A stretch of 64,000 nucleotides of DNA from Nonomuraea basaltis (GTDB lineage Bacteria; Actinomycetota; Actinomycetes; Streptosporangiales; Streptosporangiaceae): NCBI RefSeq assembly GCF_005893125.1, contig NZ_VCJS01000040.1, positions 1-64,000 of the forward strand, in the 5' to 3' direction. Below, piece by piece: positions 31,504 to 38,491 of this stretch (within the stretch, counting starts at the first letter, position 1; each line of letters begins with the position of its first letter). A program made the position numbers and the translations under genes. The notes under the pieces are model-generated. The model was not told the origin of the DNA, did not search any database, and worked only from the letters and a program-made list of their open reading frames with translations.

Positions 31504-34500
31504 ATGGCTGATGGGGGCCGGGACGAGGGTGGATTCGGCGCCGAGCTCCGGCGCAGGCGGCTCCAGGCGGGCCAGTCGCCGGCCGCCGTGTGCCCATATC
31601 CGGGGCTGGCGCCGTTCGGGATCGAGGACGCGGACTGGTTCTTCGGCCGGGACCGGGCGGTGGCGGACCTGCTGCGCCTGCTCGCCGACCCGAGCGCGAC
31701 CGGCCATCCCGTGATGCTGGTCGGCCCCTCCGGGGTGGGCAAGTCCTCGCTGCTGCGGGCGGGCCTGACGCCGGCCGTGCTGCGGGAGGCGCTGCCCGGC
31801 GGGCATCCGGGGAGTCCGTCGGTGCTGTACCTGACGCCGAACGCGCACCCTCTGCGCGAGCTGCGCGAACGCGACGCCGACCGGCCGCTGGACTCCCACA
31901 CGCTGGTGATCGTGGACCAGTTCGAGGAGGTGTTCACCCTCTGCGACAGCGCGACCGAGCGGGAGGCGTTCGTCGGCGAGCTGTGCCGTGCCGCCGCCGG
32001 TGGCCTGGCGGTGGTGATCGCCGTGCGGGCCGACTTCTTCGGCCGCTGCGTGCTGCATCCCCCGCTGCTCGCCGCGCTGCGTACGCGTGCCCTGCCGCTC
32101 GGACCGATGACGAAGGACGAGCTGCGGCCGGCCATCGCCGAGCCCGCCGCCGCGGCGGGGCTCGCCCTGGAGCCGGGCCTGGCGGAGATCCTGCTGCGCG
32201 ACCTCGGCGTGCCGGGGTCGCTGCCGCTGCTGTCCCACACCTTGAGAGCCACCTGGCAGCACCGCGACAACGACGTTCTCACGGTGGCGGGCTACGAGCG
32301 CACCGGTGGCGTGCACGGCGCGGTCGCCACCACCGCCGAACGGGTCTGGAACGGCCTCCCGAAGGCCGGGCAGGACATCGCCCGCCGGCTCCTGCCGCAG
32401 CTGGTGCACGTGGGCGACGACCAGGAGGACACGCGACGCCGCGTGCCCCGCGACCGGCTCGCCGAGGACGACGACCTCGAGCGCGTGATCGAGGCGTTCA
32501 CCCGTGCCAGGCTGCTGACCGCCGACGCCGCGCACATCGAGATCAGCCACGAGGCCCTGCTGGTGGCCTGGCCGCGGCTGCGCGAGTGGATCGACGTCGA
32601 CCGTGCCGGGCTGCGGGTACGCCAGCAGCTCACGGAGGCCGCCACCACCTGGCAGGACGACGGCCGCGACAGCGCCCTGCTGTATCGGGGGAGCCTGCTG
32701 GCCGTGGCCGACGAATGGGCCGCCGCGCGGCCCGGCAGTCTGGAGGAGGAGTTCCTGGCCGCCAGCCGGCGGCACGAGCAGCGGGACGCACGGCTCCGGC
32801 GGCGGCTGACGGCACTGCTGGCCGCGCTGGCGATGATCGCCGCGGCGGTGGGCGGCTTCGCCTGGCGGGAACGGGAGCGGGCCGATCAGGACCGGCTGGC
32901 CGGCGTTTCGCAGCGGGTGGCCGAGCAGGCCGGCGAACTGCGCGCCACCAACCCGTGGCTGGCCGCGCAACTGGCGGTGGCGGCTTACCGTCTCGCCGGG
33001 ACCGTGGAGGCACGTGGTGCGGTGCTCAGCTCCGCGCCCCCGTACGCCACCCGCCTCCTCTCCGGCGGCAACTGGGTCCACCGGATCGCCGTCAGCCCCG
33101 ACCAGGCCGTGCTGGCCGTCGGCACCGACGACGGCGCCGTCCGCCTGTGGGACGCCACCGACCCGGACAAGCCATCACCCCTTGGTCTCCTGCCGCGCGT
33201 CACCGGGGCGGTCGACGCGCTGGCCTTCCGCCCGGCGGGGCAGGGCCGGATCCTGCTCACGTCCAGCGCGCAGGGGACCTGGCTGTGGGACGTCTCCGAG
33301 GCCCGCCACCCGCGACGGCTCGCGCCCCTTCCCCATCCCACCGCCGTACGAGCCGCGGCGTTCACGGCCCACGGCCTGGTCACCACCGGCCAGGACCGCG
33401 TCATCCGGCATTGGAACCTCGACGACCCCCGGCGGCCCACCGTGACGGCGACCACGGCCGCGACCAGCGCCCCGGCCGGGCTGATCGCCGTAAGCCGCGA
33501 CGACAGCACCATGATCACCGGTCACGACGGCGGCGCCGTGCACCTGTGGGACCTCCGCCACCTCGCCCGGCCGATCGCGTCCATCCCCGAAGCTCCCTCC
33601 GGCGTGACCGCCGTCGCCATCGCCCCCGACGGCCGCACGGTCGCCTACGCCGGCCCCGACAAGCGCATCCGGCAGTGCGCCCTGGACGAAGCCCGTCGCT
33701 GCGAACGGCCGCGCGAGCTGCCCGGGAGCTCCTCGATCAGCTGGGCGCTGGAGTACAGCCCCGACGGGACGAGCCTGGCCACCGCCGGCAACGACAAGAT
33801 GATCCGGCTGTGGGACGTCGCCACCCGCACCGAGACCGCCCGGCTCCCGCATCCCAGCCGGGTCCTGAGCCTCGCCTACACCCCGGACGGCGCCACGCTG
33901 GCGGCCGGCGCCGTGGCCGGCACCCTCTACCTGTGGCGACATCCCGCCGCCGCCACCCGCGCCGACGCGCCGCTCATCGCACCGGCCGTCACCGCCGACC
34001 GGTCACTGTTGATCAGCGGCGACAGCGGCCACCCCGTACGCCTCTGGGACCTCCGCCGCGGCCAGGAGCGGCTTCCCGTTTCGCCCGGCGAGTCCGGCGA
34101 TCGCCCCGTCGTCAGCGACGACGGCCGGCTCCTGGCCACCATCGCGTACGGCCGCGCGATCACCCTGTGGGACATCACGACACCTCATCGGCCGGAGCGA
34201 TTGCATCGATGGCCGATCCACGACCTGGTCACGGCCGCGTTCAGCCCCGGCAACAGAACGCTGGCCACCGGCGACGACGACGGCAACCTGATCACGTGGG
34301 ACATCCGCGACCCCCGCCGGCCGGAGAAATCGATCATCAAGGGCGGCTTCGACGCCGTCAACACGATCGACTTCAGCCGGGACGGGCGCTTGATGGCGAC
34401 CGGTGACACCGACGGCGGCGTACGCCTGTGGGACGTCCGCGACCCCACCGATCCGAAGCAGGTCGCCGCGCACGACCACCACACAGAAGCGGTCGCCGGC

Positions 34501-34953
34501 GTGCGGCTCACGTCCGACAACCGCACGCTGATCAGCACCGGCCACGACTGGACCGTCCGCGTCTGGGACATCACCGACCCCGCCACCGCCCCGGCCGTCC
34601 TGACCGGCCACAACGACACCGTCACCATGGCCGACCTCAGCCCGGACGAGAGCACGCTGATCACCGTGAGCCATGACAGAACCGCCCGGCTGTGGGACCT
34701 GACCGCGGATCCGGCGCCGACGCTGATCGCGAAGCTGGCCCATCCCGACCTCGGCGCCACCGCCTTCACCGCCGGCGGCCGCACCCTCGTCTCGTCAGGT
34801 CACAAGGGTCCCCGGCTGTGGGACACACGTCCTGAAGTGGTCATCCGGGACATCTGCCGGCTCGCCGGCGCCCCCATCACCCAGGCGGAGTGGACGCAGT
34901 ATTTCGGCCCGCTGCCCTACCGGCCGCCCTGTCGTCCCGACGGCGGCAAGTGA
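31504..34953 (+). CDS. nSTAND P-loop NTPase with WD40 repeat propeller
   Basis: This 1149-residue protein has a short N-terminal AELRRRRLQAGQSPAAV stretch, the link CPYPGLAPFGIEDADWFFGRD typical of nSTAND1 proteins, Walker A GPSGVGKSS near residue 80, Walker B LVIVDQFEEVF near 140, winged-helix-like DNDVLTVAGYERTGGVHGAV, one membrane helix near residue 445 (LTALLAALAMIAAAVGGFAW) and about 14 WD40-like repeats (LWDVRDP, TWDIRDP, VRVWDITDP). The end (EWTQYFGPLPYRPPC) is typical of actinobacterial WD40/STAND proteins. STAND NTPases act as signal-triggered switches, some in phage defence or apoptosis-like responses. It is a single gene with no evident effector partner, and sits inside the carbohydrate locus by position only. 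Confidence 0.92.
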   Translation: MADGGRDEGGFGAELRRRRLQAGQSPAAVCPYPGLAPFGIEDADWFFGRDRAVADLLRLLADPSATGHPVMLVGPSGVGKSSLLRAGLTPAVLREALPGGHPGSPSVLYLTPNAHPLRELRERDADRPLDSHTLVIVDQFEEVFTLCDSATEREAFVGELCRAAAGGLAVVIAVRADFFGRCVLHPPLLAALRTRALPLGPMTKDELRPAIAEPAAAAGLALEPGLAEILLRDLGVPGSLPLLSHTLRATWQHRDNDVLTVAGYERTGGVHGAVATTAERVWNGLPKAGQDIARRLLPQLVHVGDDQEDTRRRVPRDRLAEDDDLERVIEAFTRARLLTADAAHIEISHEALLVAWPRLREWIDVDRAGLRVRQQLTEAATTWQDDGRDSALLYRGSLLAVADEWAAARPGSLEEEFLAASRRHEQRDARLRRRLTALLAALAMIAAAVGGFAWRERERADQDRLAGVSQRVAEQAGELRATNPWLAAQLAVAAYRLAGTVEARGAVLSSAPPYATRLLSGGNWVHRIAVSPDQAVLAVGTDDGAVRLWDATDPDKPSPLGLLPRVTGAVDALAFRPAGQGRILLTSSAQGTWLWDVSEARHPRRLAPLPHPTAVRAAAFTAHGLVTTGQDRVIRHWNLDDPRRPTVTATTAATSAPAGLIAVSRDDSTMITGHDGGAVHLWDLRHLARPIASIPEAPSGVTAVAIAPDGRTVAYAGPDKRIRQCALDEARRCERPRELPGSSSISWALEYSPDGTSLATAGNDKMIRLWDVATRTETARLPHPSRVLSLAYTPDGATLAAGAVAGTLYLWRHPAAATRADAPLIAPAVTADRSLLISGDSGHPVRLWDLRRGQERLPVSPGESGDRPVVSDDGRLLATIAYGRAITLWDITTPHRPERLHRWPIHDLVTAAFSPGNRTLATGDDDGNLITWDIRDPRRPEKSIIKGGFDAVNTIDFSRDGRLMATGDTDGGVRLWDVRDPTDPKQVAAHDHHTEAVAGVRLTSDNRTLISTGHDWTVRVWDITDPATAPAVLTGHNDTVTMADLSPDESTLITVSHDRTARLWDLTADPAPTLIAKLAHPDLGATAFTAGGRTLVSSGHKGPRLWDTRPEVVIRDICRLAGAPITQAEWTQYFGPLPYRPPCRPDGGK

Positions 34954-34999
34954 AGCTCAACGTTCCACGTGCGACGGCAGGCGTGAGGTCGCACGTGGC

Positions 35000-35031
35000 G
35001 GGTGCCACCCCGGCCCCTCGGGGTGGCACCC
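35000..35031. terminator. Bidirectional terminator
   Basis: A perfect 12-bp stem (GGGTGCCACCCC / GGGGTGGCACCC) with an 8-base loop lies between the convergent WD40 gene (ends 34953) and the GH74 gene (ends 35042). Confidence 0.85.
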
Positions 35032-35041
35032 TCCCTTCACG

Positions 35042-37723
35042 TCACGCGGGGGCGCACGTGAGGGTGGCGGGCGGCGTGTTGGTGCCCGAGTACGTGCCCG
35101 TGAGCCCGAACGACGTCGTCGCGTCCGGCGCCAGGTTGCCGTTGTAGCCGGCGTTGACGACGCTCACGTCGGCGCCCGTCTGGGTCGGGGTGCCGTTCCA
35201 GACCTGGGTGATCTTCTGGTCGCCGGCCCAGGTCCAGGTGACCTTCCAGCCGGTGGTCGCCGAGGAGCCGGTGTTCTGGACCGTCACCTCCGCCTGGAAG
35301 CCGCCCGGCCACTGGTTGCCCGGCTTGTACGTGGCCGTGCAGCCGGTGCCGGAGGTGGGGGTCACGGTGGGGGTGACCGTGACCGTGGGCGTGACGGTCG
35401 GAGTGACGGTCACGGTGGGGGTGACCGTCGGGGTGATCGTGGGCGTGGGGCCGGTGCGGTCGCCGTAGATGATGCCTCGGCCGTTCGTGCCCAGGTAGAC
35501 GCGGCCGTACACGCGCGGGTCGCCCGTGAGGGCCTCGCCCATGTTGCCGTACTGGTGCTTGTCGTCGTTGATGCGGACCCAGTTCGCTCCGGCGTCGTCC
35601 GAGCGGTACAGGCCGGTGACGCCGTCGATCGTGGCGACCGTGAAGATCGCCATGTACGTCCCGCCCGGGGCCGCCTTGCCGAAGCCGACGTTCACGGAGC
35701 TGGTGATGCCGGAGACCTTGGTGAACGAGGCGCCGCTGTTCGTGGAGTGCCACAGGCCGCCCTCGCCGGCCAGCCACAGGTCGCCTTCGTTACCGGGCAC
35801 GGCCTTGAACTTGCCGCTGGTGGGAAGGCCGGTCGCCGCGGTGGCGGTGAAGGTGGCGCCGCCGTTCGTGCTGACGTACAAGCGGCCGCCGCTGAGGCCG
35901 TAGAACTTCGACGCGTTGACCCGGTCAGACTCGACGATCGCCTCGGTGGGCAGGCCGGACACCTGCTGCCAGGAGTTGCCGTACCCGACCGAGTAGACCG
36001 GCGTGACGCCCTTGGGCGCCCACACGAAGCGGGAGCCGTCGGCGGCCGCGGCCACCGTGCCGCCCTCGTTGATCCCGCCGGGCTCCGTGCCCTGGAACCA
36101 GTTCGCGCCGCCGTCGGTGGAGACGGCCACGTGGCTGTCGTTCGGGCGGTCGGCGTCGGTGAAGTTGCCGGCCCTGACCATGATCGAGGGCGACTTCTCC
36201 GCGTAGTCGAGGCTGGTGGTGGAGGTGAAGTTCGGTTGGGTGAACATCATCGGCGGTACGGCGTCCAGGTTCGTGTGGCGGAACCCGCCGATGTCACCGA
36301 GGCCGCTGACCAGGGTCGCGCCGCTCGGCGGGCTGATCAGGTCGAGGACGGCGGTCTCCTCCAGGCCCTTCGCCATGGGCTTGATGGTGAATTGCCCGCC
36401 CGAGTCCCATTGCGCGAGGTTCTCGGTGCCGTAGATCGTGGCGCCGGTGCCGTACATCATCCTGTTGGAGTCGAACGGGTCGATCTCCAGTGACTCGGTC
36501 ATCCAGCCGAGCTTCGGTGTGACCTCGGGCGGCTGCGGGTTGCCGCCGAACGTCAGCCACGGGTTCTCCGAGACGTCCATCTTGTAGCGGAAGGTGCGGT
36601 TCGGGTACGACTCCCAGTCCCAGACCCGGGTCCACGTGGCGCCCGAGTCGGTGGAGCGGAAGAAGATCACGTCCGGCCACCAGGAGATCTGGGTGGCCAC
36701 CATGATCGTGCCGGGGTTCTGCCGGTCGATGGTCAGGCCGCTGTAGCCGAAGTAGTCGTCCGCGCTGGAGGACGGGATGGGGCTGATCTGGGTCCAGGTG
36801 CCCGTCGAGGTGGCGTAGCGCCACACGTCGCCCTTGGCGCCGTCGTACGGGCCGCCGGTGTCGCTCGTGGCGAGGTAGAGGTAGCCGTTGACCGTGTCGA
36901 GCACGCCCTTGTGCGCCAGGTAGCCGGTGGGCTGTCCGGCCAGCCGCGACCAGGTTGCGCCCCCGTCCGTGGTGCGGTAGACGGTGTTCTCCTTGTCGGC
37001 GACGCCCACGTAGATCGTCTTGGTGGGGGTGCCCCGGGTGGACGAGCGCGGGTCGTAGGTCACCCAGACCACGCCGGGCTTGTGGCTCAGGTAGCCGTTG
37101 GGGTCGTTCGGGTCCTGGGCGTAGTTGCCCGGGTTGGGGAAGCTCGCCACCTTGGCCCAGGTCGCGCCGTAGTCGGTGCTGCGCCACAGGCCGTTGCCGT
37201 TGGGGGCGCCGAAGTAGAGCACGCGGTTGTCGTTCGGGTCGACGGACAGGGCCTCACCCATGCCGCGGCCGGGCATGTTGCCGCCGAGCTTGAACGGCAG
37301 CGGCGTGACCTGCCAGGTGTCGCCCTTGTCGGTCGAGCGCAGGATCGCGCCGTTGTTGGGGTCCCAGTTGTTGGTGTACATGCCGACGGCGGCGTACACG
37401 CGGTTGGTCTGCACGGGGTCGGTGGCGAGACTGATCACGCCGTTGTAGCCCCACTTGTCCCAGCCGGCCCAGTCGAGCAAGGGGGTCCAGGACTTGGTCG
37501 ACTGGCTCCATCGGTACGCCCCGCCGATGTCGGTGCGGGCGTAGATGAGGTTCCGCTCTGTCTGGTTGAAGATGATCCCGGGGACGAATCCGCCGCCGTC
37601 GATCCTGACGTTCTTGTACGCGTACGGGTCCGACGCGACGGCCGAGACCGGCGACATCCTCACGACCGCCGCCACCAGTAACACGGCGACGGTCGCCAGC
37701 ATGACGAATAATCTTCTTCGCAT
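35042..37723 (-). CDS. Secreted GH74 endo-xyloglucanase with CBM2
   Basis: This 893-residue secreted enzyme has a signal peptide at residues 1-28, then a two-propeller GH74 domain with repeated sialidase-like RSTDSGATW motifs. Catalytic acids are D65 in ARTDIGGAY and D477 in GLGDIGGFRH, both conserved in family-74 xyloglucanases. After about residue 755 comes a Thr-Pro-Val linker and a cellulose-binding CBM2 (CTATYKPGNQWPGGFQ to the C-terminal Cys). It cuts the beta-1,4-glucan backbone of xyloglucan outside the cell and anchors on cellulose. ATG 37723 has AGGAAG eight bases upstream. A possible ROK operator lies 149 bases upstream. Confidence 0.95.
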   Translation of the reverse strand: MRRRLFVMLATVAVLLVAAVVRMSPVSAVASDPYAYKNVRIDGGGFVPGIIFNQTERNLIYARTDIGGAYRWSQSTKSWTPLLDWAGWDKWGYNGVISLATDPVQTNRVYAAVGMYTNNWDPNNGAILRSTDKGDTWQVTPLPFKLGGNMPGRGMGEALSVDPNDNRVLYFGAPNGNGLWRSTDYGATWAKVASFPNPGNYAQDPNDPNGYLSHKPGVVWVTYDPRSSTRGTPTKTIYVGVADKENTVYRTTDGGATWSRLAGQPTGYLAHKGVLDTVNGYLYLATSDTGGPYDGAKGDVWRYATSTGTWTQISPIPSSSADDYFGYSGLTIDRQNPGTIMVATQISWWPDVIFFRSTDSGATWTRVWDWESYPNRTFRYKMDVSENPWLTFGGNPQPPEVTPKLGWMTESLEIDPFDSNRMMYGTGATIYGTENLAQWDSGGQFTIKPMAKGLEETAVLDLISPPSGATLVSGLGDIGGFRHTNLDAVPPMMFTQPNFTSTTSLDYAEKSPSIMVRAGNFTDADRPNDSHVAVSTDGGANWFQGTEPGGINEGGTVAAAADGSRFVWAPKGVTPVYSVGYGNSWQQVSGLPTEAIVESDRVNASKFYGLSGGRLYVSTNGGATFTATAATGLPTSGKFKAVPGNEGDLWLAGEGGLWHSTNSGASFTKVSGITSSVNVGFGKAAPGGTYMAIFTVATIDGVTGLYRSDDAGANWVRINDDKHQYGNMGEALTGDPRVYGRVYLGTNGRGIIYGDRTGPTPTITPTVTPTVTVTPTVTPTVTVTPTVTPTSGTGCTATYKPGNQWPGGFQAEVTVQNTGSSATTGWKVTWTWAGDQKITQVWNGTPTQTGADVSVVNAGYNGNLAPDATTSFGLTGTYSGTNTPPATLTCAPA
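35362..35450 (-). repeat. Thr-Pro-Val linker repeat in the GH74 gene
   Basis: Degenerate tandem units of GTGACGGTSGGSGTG type encode the PTVTPTVT linker between the propellers and the CBM2. Confidence 0.75.
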
Positions 37724-37871
37724 GCGCGGCTCTTCCTTTCCAGGCACGCCAGCAGGCGCCCCAAAGGCTTCAGATGACCGCCATGCACGAGCAGAGTGCA
37801 GGACCCTGACCGTCGCCGCGCCTTCGCGCATGAGCTCATCAAAAGGCTCACACAGGCGCGCACCGAAGGCA

Positions 37872-37892
37872 ATAGTTTGGACGTGCAACGAA
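37872..37892. promoter_or_regulatory. Possible ROK operator, site D (weak)
   Basis: TAGTTTGG-N5-CAAC-N-AA on the + strand resembles TAGTTGG-N5-CAAC-N-AA of site A. It lies between the DoxX stop and the GH74 start, in the right place to control GH74, but matches sites B and C less well. Confidence 0.4.
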
Positions 37893-38378
37893 TTAAGTGC
37901 TGCTGCGCACCCGGCCACCGACCGGAACGGCGGCCCACAGCGCAGCCCCGATGTACAGGATCTGCTCGGGAACCCGCTGCCACAGCGGCGAGGCCTCCTC
38001 ACCGGCGAACGGCACGTCCGCCACCGCGGCGTAGATGTTCGCCGGCAGCAGGACCACGAAGAGCAGCGCCAGGCAGATCCCGGCGACCCTGCGCGTCCCC
38101 TCGATCACCAGCCCCGCCGCCCCGGCCAGCTCCAGCACGCCGGTCAGGTAGACCATCAGCGCGGGGAGCGGCACGAACGGCGGCACCATGGCGACCAGGT
38201 CGGCGTGGTTGGGCATGAACGTCACCCCGGCCGGGACGAAATGGGCGCTGCCCGTCATGACCAGCATCACCGCCAGCCCATGGGCGGCGCTCACCCGCCA
38301 GGTGGCGAACCGGCCCACGCCGAGCACGCCCAGCAGCCGGAACACCAGCGTGGCGACCAGCAGGACGACAACAGTCAT
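37893..38378 (-). CDS. DoxX-family membrane protein
   Basis: This 161-residue protein has four membrane helices with the DoxX pattern (FRLLGVLGVGRF, LAVMLVMTGSAHFVP, YLTGVLELAGAAGLVIEGTRRVAGICLALLFVVLLPANIYAAV, ILYIGAALWAAVPV). Family members are small inner-membrane proteins linked to redox and sulfur stress; the precise activity is not known. GGAGGG precedes ATG 38378 by three bases. An inverted repeat of ATTGGATAGT lies just upstream, beside an unused ribosome binding site facing the other way. Confidence 0.85.
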   Translation of the reverse strand: MTVVVLLVATLVFRLLGVLGVGRFATWRVSAAHGLAVMLVMTGSAHFVPAGVTFMPNHADLVAMVPPFVPLPALMVYLTGVLELAGAAGLVIEGTRRVAGICLALLFVVLLPANIYAAVADVPFAGEEASPLWQRVPEQILYIGAALWAAVPVGGRVRSST

Positions 38379-38388
38379 GATCCCTCCA

Positions 38389-38435
38389 ATTGGATAGTCG
38401 CGCTATCGTACTACTAGATAACACCACTATCCAAT
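38389..38435. promoter_or_regulatory. Divergent operator region with inverted repeats
   Basis: ATTGGATAGT (38389-38398) and its inverse ACTATCCAAT (38426-38435) flank 27 bases; a second inverted repeat GATAG-TCGCG-CTATC (38393-38407) overlaps the left arm. The region looks like a regulator-binding site for the DoxX gene on one side and a missing gene on the other. Confidence 0.6.
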
Positions 38436-38441
38436 AGGAGG
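38436..38441 (+). promoter_or_regulatory. Orphan ribosome binding site AGGAGG
   Basis: A consensus AGGAGG directly follows the operator region and points away from DoxX, but no credible gene follows: the nearest start, GTG 38454, opens a short frame that runs into the antisense of the GH3 gene. It may be the remnant of a deleted divergent regulator. Confidence 0.5.
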
Positions 38442-38448
38442 CAAGCTG

Positions 38449-38490
38449 GTTTCGTGGCGGCCACGACCATGCTCATGGCCGCCACGAAAC
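38449..38490. terminator. Terminator after the importer 2 / GH3 operon
   Basis: A perfect 15-bp stem (38449-38463 with 38476-38490) with a 12-base loop begins one base past the GH3 stop codon at 38492. It ends the minus-strand operon that starts at 46699. Confidence 0.8.
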
Positions 38491-38491
38491 G

